DNA of 64,000 nt from Bacteroides sp. Lineage in GTDB: Bacteria > Bacteroidota > Bacteroidia > Bacteroidales > Muribaculaceae. The notes under the pieces are model-generated. The model was not told the DNA's origin and ran no database searches. It saw only the letters and a list, made by a program, of their open reading frames with translations. The stretch is from assembly GCA_023666835.1 (NCBI GenBank), contig JAMPBJ010000001.1, forward strand, positions 516,283 to 580,282, written 5' to 3'. Below, piece by piece: positions 19,281 to 27,147 of the stretch (position 1 is its first letter; every line of letters begins with the position of its first letter). Both the position numbers and the translations under genes were made by a program.

Positions 19281-20565
19281 TGGTTCCGCTGTAAAGGCTG
19301 CGGTTCCAGCCGTGCCCCACAAATATCTATCGGCCATCGTGTGGACCCTCCGAATTCTGGTCGGAGGAACTTTTGTGGTGTCCGGACTGGCAAAATCGAT
19401 TGATATCTGGGGCGTATCTTTCAAAATCGAAGAATATTTCACAGCGTGGGGCATCGACATACCCTACGCACTCGATGTGGTCGCGGCCATGTTGCTGTCA
19501 GTGGCCGAATTCTTGCTTGGTGCAATGCTCCTGCTTGGTTGTTACCGTCGGGGCTCATCTTATCTACTGCTGGCAATAATGTGCTTCATGCTACCATTGT
19601 CGCTGTATATTTATTTAGCTTATCCGGTGGCCGACTGTGGTTGCTTTGGCGATTTCCTTATCATTTCCAACGGGGCAACGTTTCTGAAAAACATCTTCCT
19701 GACAGCCGCCTTGGTCGTTCTCGCAATCTACAATCGGAAAGTACAAGGACTTTACGGACCCTACTGGCAGTGGATGGTCGGACTGTGCTGTTTCGTATAT
19801 TGCGTGGCTATCGCCCTGTGGGGCTACAATCTCCAGCCATTGGTCGATTTCCGTTCATTTCCTGTGGGGCGACAGCTCGTTGCTGACACGGATACAGATA
19901 CCGGCGACGTTCAATTTGAGTTTGTCTACGAACGCAATGGCACGCGACAGACGTTCTCACAAGACTCTTTGCCCGACTCCTCATGGACGTTTGTCGATCG
20001 CAAAATGATTTCGGGCGCGATCGACAACACCACCGATCTAGCCATATATGACGATGGCGATGATGTCACTGACGAGGCACTCTCTCCTGATAGCTATCAG
20101 ATGATCATTTCCATGCCCGACGTTGAACGCGCCGGCATCACCTACACCTACAAGATCAACGAGCTTAACAATATTATGGACAGCATCGGCGGTTCACTAG
20201 TGGAAATAGCCGCCATCCCTTCCGACTCGGTCGATCACTGGAAGGATCTGTCGATGGCTGATTATCCGATTTATACCGCTGAGCCCACCACTCTCAAAGA
20301 GTTGGTGAGGGGAGTGATGGGAGCTGTACTGCTAAAAGATGGTCGCATCGTGTGGAAACGCACTCTGTCGTCCATCGACCTTGACAACACGCGGCAAATT
20401 TTGGCTTCCGGACGTCCGCTTGATGATCTGGCCATCGATGGTCGTCACACTCTCACGTCATGGACATTGGTGCTTCTGTCGATTTTGGCTGCCTTATTTA
20501 TGGCAAACAGGTTCGTCGGGTTTCTAAAAGCACTTAAAAAAATCACGCCGATCAAAAAAAAATAA
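19267..20565 (+). CDS. MauE/DoxX-like membrane protein (BT_3928 family)
   Basis: A 432-residue membrane protein. The N-terminal half (about 25-200) has four or five helices with the DoxX/MauE pattern (LRILVGGTFVVSGLAKSID). It contains a CGCFGDF pair of cysteines, typical of MauE-like proteins that handle disulfides or quinones. The C-terminal half contains a periplasmic thioredoxin-like region without an obvious CxxC, then a final helix (about 399-420) and a Lys-rich end. It starts inside the DUF1599 gene, so the two are translationally coupled. Gene order DUF1599, this gene, tpiA, SPOR, folE is a known Bacteroidales arrangement. The exact substrate is unknown. Confidence 0.75.
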   Translation: MERNDGSAVKAAVPAVPHKYLSAIVWTLRILVGGTFVVSGLAKSIDIWGVSFKIEEYFTAWGIDIPYALDVVAAMLLSVAEFLLGAMLLLGCYRRGSSYLLLAIMCFMLPLSLYIYLAYPVADCGCFGDFLIISNGATFLKNIFLTAALVVLAIYNRKVQGLYGPYWQWMVGLCCFVYCVAIALWGYNLQPLVDFRSFPVGRQLVADTDTDTGDVQFEFVYERNGTRQTFSQDSLPDSSWTFVDRKMISGAIDNTTDLAIYDDGDDVTDEALSPDSYQMIISMPDVERAGITYTYKINELNNIMDSIGGSLVEIAAIPSDSVDHWKDLSMADYPIYTAEPTTLKELVRGVMGAVLLKDGRIVWKRTLSSIDLDNTRQILASGRPLDDLAIDGRHTLTSWTLVLLSILAALFMANRFVGFLKALKKITPIKKK

Positions 20566-20566
20566 G

Positions 20567-20574
20567 TAATTTTG
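20567..20574 (+). promoter_or_regulatory. -7 box of tpiA
   Basis: TAATTTTG starts one base after the preceding gene's stop codon, 52 bases before the tpiA start. It suggests tpiA has its own promoter in addition to readthrough. Confidence 0.5.
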
Positions 20575-20625
20575 TCGTCGGAAACTCAACAAGTAATTCA
20601 ATAACCCTTTACAAACTATAATAAA

Positions 20626-21381
20626 ATGAGAAAAAACATTGTAGCAGGCAACTGGAAAATGAACACCACCCTGCCCGAAGGTCTTCAGCTCGCAAAGAAT
20701 GTCAACGAAGCCCTCAAAAATGTAGAACCCAAATGCGACGTTATCATTTGTGTTCCTTTCACTCACCTCGCTTCAATCAATGGAGTGATCGATACCGACA
20801 AACTCGGTCTTGGTGCTGAAAACTGTGCCGATCATCGTTCGGGTGCATATACCGGCGAAATCTCTGCTCCCATGGTGAAATCAACCGGTGCCACTTACGT
20901 GATTCTCGGTCACAGCGAACGTCGTCAATACTATGGCGAAACTTCCGAAACCCTCAAAGAAAAAGTGGCTCTTGCCCTTGAAAATGGTCTGACCCCCATC
21001 TTCTGCATAGGTGAAGTGCTCGAAGAACGCGAAAACGGTACTGCTTTCGACGTAGTTAAAGCTCAGATCGAAGACGCTCTCTTCGGACTATCTGCCGACG
21101 ACTTCTCCAAGCTGATCCTTGCCTACGAACCCGTATGGGCCATCGGCACCGGCAAAACTGCCACCGACGATCAGGCTGAAGAAATGCATGCTTTCATCCG
21201 CGGTGTCATCGCCGACAAATACGGCAAGGAAGTAGCCGACAACACTTCGATCCTCTACGGCGGCAGCTGCAAGCCTACCAATGCCAAGGCTCTCTTTGCC
21301 AAACCCAACGTTGACGGCGGTCTTATCGGTGGCGCTGCTCTCGACGCTGACTCCTTCATGGGTATCGTGACAGCATTCTGA
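20626..21381 (+). CDS. tpiA: Triosephosphate isomerase
   Basis: A 251-residue glycolytic TIM-barrel enzyme interconverting dihydroxyacetone phosphate and glyceraldehyde 3-phosphate. All catalytic residues are present: Lys11 in GNWKMN, His96 in GHSERR and Glu168 in [12 protein letters not shown]. The flexible phosphate-gripping loop (AIGTGK) and the late GGSCKPTNA and GLIGGAAL phosphate-binding motifs are intact. Length is normal. The codon choice is biased, as expected for a highly expressed gene. It sits between a membrane protein and a SPOR protein, and a 17-base perfect inverted repeat follows. Confidence 0.98.
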   Translation: MRKNIVAGNWKMNTTLPEGLQLAKNVNEALKNVEPKCDVIICVPFTHLASINGVIDTDKLGLGAENCADHRSGAYTGEISAPMVKSTGATYVILGHSERRQYYGETSETLKEKVALALENGLTPIFCIGEVLEERENGTAFDVVKAQIEDALFGLSADDFSKLILAYEPVWAIGTGKTATDDQAEEMHAFIRGVIADKYGKEVADNTSILYGGSCKPTNAKALFAKPNVDGGLIGGAALDADSFMGIVTAF

Positions 21382-21413
21382 TCCGGCTCATTTCGTTAAA
21401 AAATAAACCTATC

Positions 21414-21455
21414 ATTAGGCCACAAAAATATAATTTCGTATTTTTGTGGCCTAAT
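21414..21455 (+). terminator. Long perfect hairpin after tpiA with embedded -7-like box
   Basis: A 17-base perfect stem (21414-21430 with 21439-21455) with an 8-base loop. The right arm contains TATTTTTG (21439-21446), which matches TAnnTTTG, so the element could both end tpiA and start the SPOR gene. Confidence 0.75.
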
Positions 21456-21512
21456 TACTTTAATGCCACCGCGGCATATCTGACATTTGACTATTGTAAA
21501 TAATATAGACCT

Positions 21513-22004
21513 ATGAACAGCATTCGTAATCTTTTGGTGCCGATCGTTTTTGCATCATTTGCTTCTCTGTCGGCATTGGCACAAAGCAATAGTCATGAAA
21601 TGCCACCCATCCTCAAACACATCGACTCGGCCGCACACCACTCTATCGAAGGCCCTCCGGCCATTCTCGAGCTGCTCAACCCCGACCATGATGTCGACAA
21701 AGGCAAAGGTAATGCTACACCCAAAGGCCCGGTCATGCGCACGGTCTATCGCGTGCAGGTGTTTTCCGACAACCATGGTACCAAATCACGCAACGAAGCC
21801 AACCGACTCGTCGGAATTCTTCGCAACCGCTTTCCTGAATATCCTTGCGATGTCAAGTATAGCGGTCTGTATTGGCGTGTATATGTCGGTGCATTCATCA
21901 ACCGTTCGGAGGCCGACGCCTTCACCCGTAGAGTCAAGGCCGCATTGCCGAGCTACTCCAAAGAGATTCATGTGGTCAAGGACAATATGAAGGTAGTTTT
22001 GTAA
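21513..22004 (+). CDS. SPOR-domain protein
   Basis: A 163-residue secreted protein with a signal peptide (residues 1-23, ending SLSALAQ) and a C-terminal SPOR domain (about 75-155; YRVQVFSDNHGTKSRNEANRLVGIL, YWRVYVGAFINRSEADAF). SPOR domains bind denuded peptidoglycan glycan strands at division sites, so the protein probably acts at the septum or cell wall. The region between signal and SPOR is short and charged. It lies 6 bases before folE, so they are likely co-transcribed, an arrangement kept across Bacteroidales without a known biochemical reason. Confidence 0.85.
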   Translation: MNSIRNLLVPIVFASFASLSALAQSNSHEMPPILKHIDSAAHHSIEGPPAILELLNPDHDVDKGKGNATPKGPVMRTVYRVQVFSDNHGTKSRNEANRLVGILRNRFPEYPCDVKYSGLYWRVYVGAFINRSEADAFTRRVKAALPSYSKEIHVVKDNMKVVL

Positions 22005-22010
22005 CAAACC

Positions 22011-22598
22011 ATGCAGAATAACGAATCTACTGACCGCGACCGCACGATAGCCGAAATAGCCGAACACTATGCGGCCATATTGCGCCTGATTGGCGAAGAT
22101 TGCTCCCGCGAAGGGTTGGAAGACACACCCGAGCGAGCTGCCAAGGCGCTCTATTATATCACACGAGGCTACCGCCAGAATATCGACGACGTGATCCATG
22201 GCGCCCTATTCGAAGCTCCGTCATCCGACCTTGTCATTGTGAAGGACATCGAATTCTATTCGCTGTGCGAACACCACATCTTGCCATTTTTTGGCACGGT
22301 GTCCGTTGGTTATATCCCCGGAACTCACATCGTGGGTCTGAGCAAGATTGCCCGGCTTGTCGATGTATTCTCCCGGCGTCTGCAAGTGCAGGAGCGCTTC
22401 TCACGCGAGCTTTGCGACATATTGACTGAAAAATTAGATGCCCGAGGCGTAATGGTGTGGTGTCAGGCCCGTCATCTTTGCATGCAGATGCGCGGGGTTG
22501 AAAAGCAAAACGCCTCCACCGTAAGCGTAGCCACCTCCGGCATCTTCACCGAAGACGCCGAACTTCGCCACCAATTCCTCGCCTCCCTCAGCAAATAA
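22011..22598 (+). CDS. folE: GTP cyclohydrolase I
   Basis: A 195-residue enzyme catalysing the first step of folate and pterin synthesis, GTP to 7,8-dihydroneopterin triphosphate plus formate. The zinc ligands are Cys86 and His89 (SLCEHH) and Cys157 (ARHLCMQMRGV). The GYIPGTHIVGLSKIARLVD and GVEKQNAST segments are family hallmarks. Length is typical. It is the last gene of the run from DUF1599, and its stop is followed by a 670-base repeat-rich gap. No riboswitch was seen upstream. Confidence 0.97.
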   Translation: MQNNESTDRDRTIAEIAEHYAAILRLIGEDCSREGLEDTPERAAKALYYITRGYRQNIDDVIHGALFEAPSSDLVIVKDIEFYSLCEHHILPFFGTVSVGYIPGTHIVGLSKIARLVDVFSRRLQVQERFSRELCDILTEKLDARGVMVWCQARHLCMQMRGVEKQNASTVSVATSGIFTEDAELRHQFLASLSK

Positions 22599-22707
22599 TC
22601 CCACCCCAAAAAGACTAACATACAACCCCGGCCTCGACAAATATAAGAGTCGAAGCCCCCAACTACACGACTCCGCCACAACCCCGAAGCATCCCCACAT
22701 CCCCACG

Positions 22708-22751
22708 CCTTATATAAGTCTTATAAATATTATAAATCATACATATCCATC
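22708..22751. repeat. AT-rich TTATAA-type repeat, copy 1
   Basis: A tract of overlapping TTATAA and TATAAATC motifs ending ATACATATCCATC. Close copies lie at 23166-23207 and, more loosely, at 63840-63882. Confidence 0.6.
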
Positions 22752-22771
22752 AAAGCTCCGCCGCCACTCGT

Positions 22772-22791
22772 CAGCAAACGCATCGCCCTCT
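22772..22791. repeat. 20-base direct repeat, copy 1
   Basis: Identical over 20 bases to 23141-23160 (begins CAGCAAACGC). The two copies lie just inside the two AT-rich tracts, in opposite order relative to them. Confidence 0.7.
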
Positions 22792-22996
22792 CTCCGCCCT
22801 ATCCGATCAAATCATATATCCCCATCAAAGCTCCGCAGATTAGTTCTTGTGTCCACAAGGACGCCGACACTTCTACAGGACTAAATTTTCCTTTGATTTT
22901 GCCATGGGTCGAACGCGTCCGTCAGGATGAAGATTATCATTAACCACGTACGTCGAAGCTTGCGGAGGCGTGCGTGGCAGTCAAAAGACGTAGCAT

Positions 22997-23014
22997 GGCG
23001 TCCGCGAGGACGCC
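22997..23014. repeat. GC-rich hairpin repeat
   Basis: GGCGTCC-GCGA-GGACGCC, a 7-base perfect stem with a tetraloop, followed by GATTT. Related copies are at 45666-45681, and degenerate ones at about 22851-22865 and 22914-22928. Confidence 0.65.
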
Positions 23015-23112
23015 GATTTACAACAAGTCGTCGCGCCTCGTCAGACAACAAATCGAATCCTCAAAAAATGTAAGTTCCAGCCCAGCGACAAACAGAACGC
23101 AGCGACCCGTAG

Positions 23113-23138
23113 GCGTGTCGGCGTCCCCGCCGACACGC
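23113..23138. repeat. 11-base-stem GC-rich hairpin
   Basis: GCGTGTCGGCG and CGCCGACACGC form a perfect 11-base stem around TCCC. It contains GCGTCC, so it may be related to the shorter hairpin repeats nearby. It is followed directly by the second copy of the 20-base direct repeat. Confidence 0.65.
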
Positions 23139-23140
23139 TT

Positions 23141-23160
23141 CAGCAAACGCATCGCCCTCT
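23141..23160. repeat. 20-base direct repeat, copy 2
   Basis: Identical to 22772-22791, 369 bases downstream. Confidence 0.7.
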
Positions 23161-23165
23161 ATCCA

Positions 23166-23207
23166 CCTTATAAGAATTATACATAATATAAATCATACAT
23201 ACCCATC
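23166..23207. repeat. AT-rich TTATAA-type repeat, copy 2
   Basis: Shares the TATAAATCATACATA core and CCATC end with the tract at 22708-22751. Confidence 0.6.
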
Positions 23208-23272
23208 TCACCTCCTACAAACTCCTGCTGCCGGATCCGGTGAAGGAGTGCAGGGAAGGCGAGTGTCCATTC

Positions 23273-23824
23273 TTACTGTTTGGGCACGAAGGATTCGAAG
23301 CTATTGTCGTTGTAGTATATGATTATGTTGACAATCTTTTTCGTTTCGTTGGGACTGAATGTGATTGTCGACCTTGATGCTTCTTTGTCCGACTCTTCTT
23401 TGTCGGAAATGTGTTTCTGACGATTTTGAGTAACCGGCATGCTGCCAACATTTGTCATCAGATCAGCTGAAAAATTATTTGACTCGATTTCAGAATAGCC
23501 GTTATTGAAGTCGATGCTGGGTGTATTGTTTTCATTTTCAGGCTCATCGGCTGCGCCCATGTCAAAAATCGACCCTTGTTTGGCCTCTGAGATTGAGATA
23601 TTTTTATCGTGCAGCATATCTCCCTCGCCAAACATTAACCACAGCACGGATAAGTCGGGAAAAGCTTCATGAATCTTGCCAATCAGTTCATCGCTCACCT
23701 TTTTGTTGCGGCCGTTCAACAACTGTGACAGGGTAGGACGGGGGATATTGCAGTTGTCTGCAAACTGAGTTACCGGGATCCCCAAGTAGGAGATGAATGT
23801 TTTGAGCCTTGAAACGATGTCCAT
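23273..23824 (-). CDS. XRE-type helix-turn-helix transcriptional regulator
   Basis: A 183-residue DNA-binding protein. An HTH_3-type domain spans about residues 5-65 (LGIPVTQFADNCNIPRPTLSQLLNGRNKKVSDELIGKI split across two helices), followed by DLSVLWLMFGEGDML, a motif common in Bacteroidales regulators of this class. The middle (70-140) is polar, Asn/Ser-rich and probably disordered. A small C-terminal segment (ITFSPNETKKIVNIIIYYNDNSFESFVP) may bind a ligand or dimerise. A good promoter and at least three TTTGTAAAT boxes lie upstream, suggesting self-control. It faces away from a long AT-rich gap. Its targets are not known. Confidence 0.85.
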   Translation of the reverse strand: MDIVSRLKTFISYLGIPVTQFADNCNIPRPTLSQLLNGRNKKVSDELIGKIHEAFPDLSVLWLMFGEGDMLHDKNISISEAKQGSIFDMGAADEPENENNTPSIDFNNGYSEIESNNFSADLMTNVGSMPVTQNRQKHISDKEESDKEASRSTITFSPNETKKIVNIIIYYNDNSFESFVPKQ

Positions 23825-23947
23825 TTTGTAAATTCATGGTTTGATTACGATTGCAAATGTAATCAATTAAAATCAATTTTGCAAATTTGTGTTTGAGAAC
23901 AGCTATTCCTATTTGTAAATGCAAACGTAAACCATTCGTTTGTAAAT
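23825..23947. promoter_or_regulatory. Operator-like TTTGTAAAT repeats at the regulator promoter
   Basis: TTTGTAAAT occurs at 23825-23833, 23912-23920 and 23939-23947. GCAAACG (23921-23927) pairs with CGTTTGT further on, and GCAAATGTAA lies over the -7 box. The clustering around the regulator's own promoter suggests binding sites for it. Confidence 0.5.
23854..23885 (-). promoter_or_regulatory. Promoter of the XRE-type regulator
   Basis: On the minus strand, TTTG (23885-23882) and TACATTTG (23861-23854) are separated by 20 bases. The start codon is about 30 bases beyond. Confidence 0.7.
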
Positions 23948-23990
23948 GTAAAATAATGTCGGATATCAATTAAAGTATTGGTGTATAAAA

Positions 23991-24032
23991 ATTGCGCAAC
24001 TATACTGATATGTAATTGTATAGACGCACAAT
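23991..24032. repeat. Imperfect hairpin in AT-rich gap
   Basis: Arms 23991-24005 and 24018-24032 match at 11 of 15 positions plus wobble pairs. Confidence 0.4.
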
Positions 24033-24040
24033 TTATTTAA

Positions 24041-24084
24041 AAATGATGGTAAATTACCCCTAAAGGGCGGTAGTTACATCATTT
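24041..24084. repeat. 44-base near-perfect hairpin
   Basis: Outer arms AAATGAT/ATCATTT and then GTAA/TTAC, inner arms around CCCCTAAAGGG. Only one base is bulged and one pair is a wobble, so the element is close to a perfect palindrome. Confidence 0.6.
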
Positions 24085-24206
24085 CATGAAGTGTAAATTC
24101 AAATAATTCATATAACTATGCTGGTTATTAGTAAAATGACCTAAAAGTTAACGAATGTTGTATGTGTGTTTTTCTATCTATTTCTTAAATGTAATTTTAA
24201 TTTCCC

Positions 24207-24342
24207 ACTTGATGTAATTCGCGAATTTAATGTTTTTGAATTGAGAATTCATTCATGATTGCATTTGAAAATTGTGGGTTTCAGAATACAAACGTTAATG
24301 AATTTCATCCCTTAATTGTTAAAATTTACAATTACATCAAGT
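24207..24342. repeat. 13-base perfect inverted repeat pair
   Basis: ACTTGATGTAATT (24207-24219) is the exact reverse complement of 24330-24342, with 110 AT-rich bases between. A weaker inner pair AATTCATT/AATGAATT lies inside. Confidence 0.5.
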
Positions 24343-24611
24343 TACTCTTTTCGTAAAGACTCGTTTTTAAACAAAATATAGAGATTGTTTCCCTCGTTTC
24401 TATTTCGATCTTTTATCTTCTAACATCCCTTTTGCCGATTTAGATCGCTATCTATTTGATTTTTTAATGATTATGAGTCGAAAATTTGCTAATTTTCATA
24501 TCTATTAACCCTGAGAGTTAAAAATTTTCATTCGATTAACACATCCCATCGATATTTTTAAACCATTTCGTGTCAAACATCTACGATTTCTTTAACATCT
24601 ATTAGCGTTTA

Positions 24612-24648
24612 TGTGCCTTCTGTGCACACTTTTGTGCACGTATCTTTG
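24612..24648 (+). promoter_or_regulatory. -7 box with TGTGC repeats upstream of the 79-residue gene
   Basis: TATCTTTG at 24641-24648 is a -7 box. TGTGC appears at 24612, 24621 and 24633, the last two extended to the self-complementary GTGCAC. Their place where the -33 element should be suggests a protein-binding site. Confidence 0.5.
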
Positions 24649-24677
24649 TCGTGTCTAACAAAATAGATTATTAAGCC

Positions 24678-24917
24678 ATGAATGTCACTAATCCGGTATT
24701 AATTTCGAAACACGTCATAAACAGTATCAACGCTCTTCCCGAAGAGGATCGAGGTGCCATAGCCATCGCTTTGGTTGAGGAAATGGTTTTGGGCAACAAC
24801 CCGGATGATAAGTTGTCGCCTTTTCAAGCCATGCTCTACTCTATGATCAGATTTTACGTGAAGAAAGATTCACATAAGATAGCAGCCTCCGACCAGCAAA
24901 GTGGCGTGGCTATTTGA
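24678..24917 (+). CDS. 79-residue protein of unknown function (DUF6291-like)
   Basis: A 79-residue mainly helical protein without membrane segments. Residues 12-60 (HVINSINALPEEDRGAIAIA, then EEMVLGNNPDD and QAMLYSMIRFYVKK) resemble the small Bacteroidota proteins grouped as DUF6291, some of which occur in mobile elements. That match is by eye only. The tail is polar (SHKIAASDQQSGVAI). It has a clear -7 box with GTGCAC repeats about 30 bases upstream. It is the only gene in an AT-rich stretch and no partner gene follows on the same strand, so its role is open. Confidence 0.55.
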   Translation: MNVTNPVLISKHVINSINALPEEDRGAIAIALVEEMVLGNNPDDKLSPFQAMLYSMIRFYVKKDSHKIAASDQQSGVAI

Positions 24918-25049
24918 ATAAAAGATGGAAATAGGAAATGTCTTGTTTAAACACCAATATGTGTTTGGTCGGGATTTAGTGGATGGTGAGGAAGCATGAT
25001 TTCCGATAGGATACCCTAGGATGGACCGCCCGAGGGGCGTCTAAGCATC

Positions 25050-27026
25050 TTATCCATGTAGTTTTTCCAACTCCATGCATGCCAGCTCCCACACGCTCAT
25101 GGCATTTTCGAGCTTCTTCTGATATTGCGAGTGCTCCTCTATCTTTTGAGGATCATATTCTCCGGAGGCTATTTGAGCTTCTATTTCTGCGATTTTTGAC
25201 TCCAGTTCAGCGATTTCGTTTTCGGCCGTTTCAACGTTTTTCCGTGCACGTTTCACGATCTTTTCCTGCTCTTTCTGTTCGGCATAGCTCAAACGTGGTT
25301 TTGTCGGAGCGCTATCTTTGCTGTCCGCTTTCTCTTTTATGTTTTTTTCGGCCGACGAGAGAGCGGCGTCGGACGCCGTCTTTGATGGCGATTTGCTCAA
25401 CTCCAATTCTTTGAGCGAGGCGAGTTTCTTCTTTTCAAGAAACTCGTATATGCCTCCAAGACATTCTTTCACCTTGCCTCCCCCGAACTCATAAACCTTT
25501 TCTACTAATCCGTCGAGAAATTCGCGGTCGTGCGACACCACGATCACCGTGCCATTGAAATCCTTGATCGCCTGCTTGAGAATGTCTTTTGTGCGCATGT
25601 CAAGGTGGTTGGTCGGTTCGTCAAGTATCAGAAGGTTGACAGGCTCAAGCAGTAGTTTGATCATGGCAAGACGAGTCTTTTCGCCACCTGAGAGCACTTT
25701 CACTTTCTTGTCGGACGCTTCCCCGCCAAACATGAATGCGCCCAGCAGATCACGTATCTTCAACCGTATGTCGCCCACCGCAACTCGGTCGATGGTGTCG
25801 AACACGGTTATCTCGCCATCAAGCAATTGCGCCTGGTTCTGCGCAAAATACCCTATCTTCACGTTGTGGCCAATCTTCAGCGACCCGGTAAAAGGTATTT
25901 CGCCCATAATGCATTTTACCAACGTGGATTTTCCCTCACCGTTTTTTCCGACAAATGCCACCTTCTCACCGCGCTTGATCGTGAATGTAGCTCCGTCAAA
26001 CACCTGATGTTCGCCATATGCTTTCCCGACATTGTCGACTATGATTGGATAATCGCCCGATCGTGGAGCAGGGGGGAACTTCAACGAAAGGTGTGAATTG
26101 TCCACTTCGTCGACTTCGATCCGTTCGATTTTTGCCAATTGCTTGATGCGGCTTTGCACCTGCACGCTCTTGGTGGCTTTATAGCGGAAGCGCTCAATGA
26201 AATCCTCGGTGTCCTGAATCTGCTTCTGCTGGTTCTGATAGGCTCGCATCTGCTGTTCGATGCGTTCTTTGCGCAGCTCAACGAATTTGGAATAGTTGAC
26301 TGAATAGTCATATATCTTGCCAAGCGATATTTCGATAGTGCGGTTGGTGACGTTGTCGATAAACGCCCGGTCGTGGCTGACCAACACCACAGCATTGGCC
26401 TTTGATATCAGGAATTGCTCAAGCCACTGTATCGATTCGATGTCGAGGTGGTTGGTCGGTTCGTCCAGCAGCAACACGTCGGGGCGCTGAAGCAATATTT
26501 TGGCAAGCTCGATGCGCATGCGCCATCCACCCGAAAACTCAGATGTGGCCCTATTGAAGTCTTCGCGCACAAATCCCAGTCCGATCAGCGTCTTTTCCAT
26601 CTCGGCAATGCCGTTGTCGCCGCTTTCCATTGCCAATCGCTCCGACAAAGTCGTCATCCGGTCAATCAGATCCTGATACGATACGCTCTCGTAGTCGGTT
26701 CGCTCCTGTAGTTGCCGGTTCAGTTTGTCGAGCTGGGCATGCATCTGGTCGATATGCGAAAAAGCCTTGCGAACCTCTTCAATCACGGTCAGTTCGTCGG
26801 AAATCTCCATCTGTTGGGGCAGATAGCCGATGGTGATATCCTGAGGCACTGCAACGCTGCCCGAAGTAGGTTGTTGCAGTCCGGCTATGATTTTAAGCAT
26901 GGTGGATTTTCCCGCACCATTCTTGCCCACAAGGGCGATTCTGTCCTTGCGGTTTATCACATAGCTGATGTTGTCAAACAGCGACTTGGCGCTGAACTCC
27001 ACACTGAGATTGTTGATAGAAACCAT
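25050..27026 (-). CDS. ABC-F family ATPase
   Basis: A 658-residue soluble protein with two ABC ATPase domains and no membrane segments. The Walker A motifs are GKNGAGKST (N-terminal domain) and GKNGEGKST, the signatures are FSGGWRMRIELAKIL and LSGGEKTRLAMIKLL, and LLLDEPTNHLDIE and LILDEPTNHLDMR give the Walker B sites. A charged linker joins the domains and a coiled-coil C-terminal tail (about 590-650) follows, as in the Uup/YdiF type. ABC-F proteins act on the ribosome, in translation or antibiotic protection. Nothing here points to resistance. The start at 27026 is chosen because a -7 box lies inside the longer open frame from 27098. Confidence 0.88.
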   Translation of the reverse strand: MVSINNLSVEFSAKSLFDNISYVINRKDRIALVGKNGAGKSTMLKIIAGLQQPTSGSVAVPQDITIGYLPQQMEISDELTVIEEVRKAFSHIDQMHAQLDKLNRQLQERTDYESVSYQDLIDRMTTLSERLAMESGDNGIAEMEKTLIGLGFVREDFNRATSEFSGGWRMRIELAKILLQRPDVLLLDEPTNHLDIESIQWLEQFLISKANAVVLVSHDRAFIDNVTNRTIEISLGKIYDYSVNYSKFVELRKERIEQQMRAYQNQQKQIQDTEDFIERFRYKATKSVQVQSRIKQLAKIERIEVDEVDNSHLSLKFPPAPRSGDYPIIVDNVGKAYGEHQVFDGATFTIKRGEKVAFVGKNGEGKSTLVKCIMGEIPFTGSLKIGHNVKIGYFAQNQAQLLDGEITVFDTIDRVAVGDIRLKIRDLLGAFMFGGEASDKKVKVLSGGEKTRLAMIKLLLEPVNLLILDEPTNHLDMRTKDILKQAIKDFNGTVIVVSHDREFLDGLVEKVYEFGGGKVKECLGGIYEFLEKKKLASLKELELSKSPSKTASDAALSSAEKNIKEKADSKDSAPTKPRLSYAEQKEQEKIVKRARKNVETAENEIAELESKIAEIEAQIASGEYDPQKIEEHSQYQKKLENAMSVWELACMELEKLHG

Positions 27027-27055
27027 AGCTCTAACACCTACCAATAAATTCAGTG

Positions 27056-27063
27056 CAAAGTTA
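27056..27063 (-). promoter_or_regulatory. -7 box of the ABC-F gene
   Basis: TAACTTTG on the minus strand lies 30 bases before the 27026 start codon and inside the longer frame, which supports the shorter protein. Confidence 0.5.
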
Positions 27064-27147
27064 GCCATTTTATCCCTATTTTCCACTTTGCGCCCCAAAT
27101 TTCTACCGAATCTGATCTCTCGAGACAGGGGCGAAGCGCTTGGGCGG

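Larger units (their letters stand above)
22599..23272. other. Repeat-rich intergenic region, no gene supported
   Basis: 674 bases contain short GC-rich hairpin repeats, two AT-rich TATAA-type tracts and a 20-base direct repeat, described separately. A 70-codon open frame at 22974-23186 crosses the hairpins and has no coding character. The region looks like an accumulation site for small intergenic repeats. Confidence 0.6.
23825..24677. other. AT-rich intergenic region with hairpins, no gene supported
   Basis: 853 very AT-rich bases with no convincing open frame. It holds the regulator's promoter and operators, two hairpins (23991-24032 and 24041-24084), a 13-base inverted repeat with arms at 24207-24219 and 24330-24342, and the promoter region of the 79-residue gene. 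Confidence 0.6.

Noticed and set aside
22974-23186. A 70-codon open frame in the repeat-rich gap.
   Set aside because: It runs through hairpin repeats, has no family match by eye, and has no promoter box.
23825-24677. Possible replication origin, because of AT richness and repeats.
   Set aside because: No DnaA-box cluster (TTATCCACA or close variants) was found, and neither dnaA nor dnaN is nearby.
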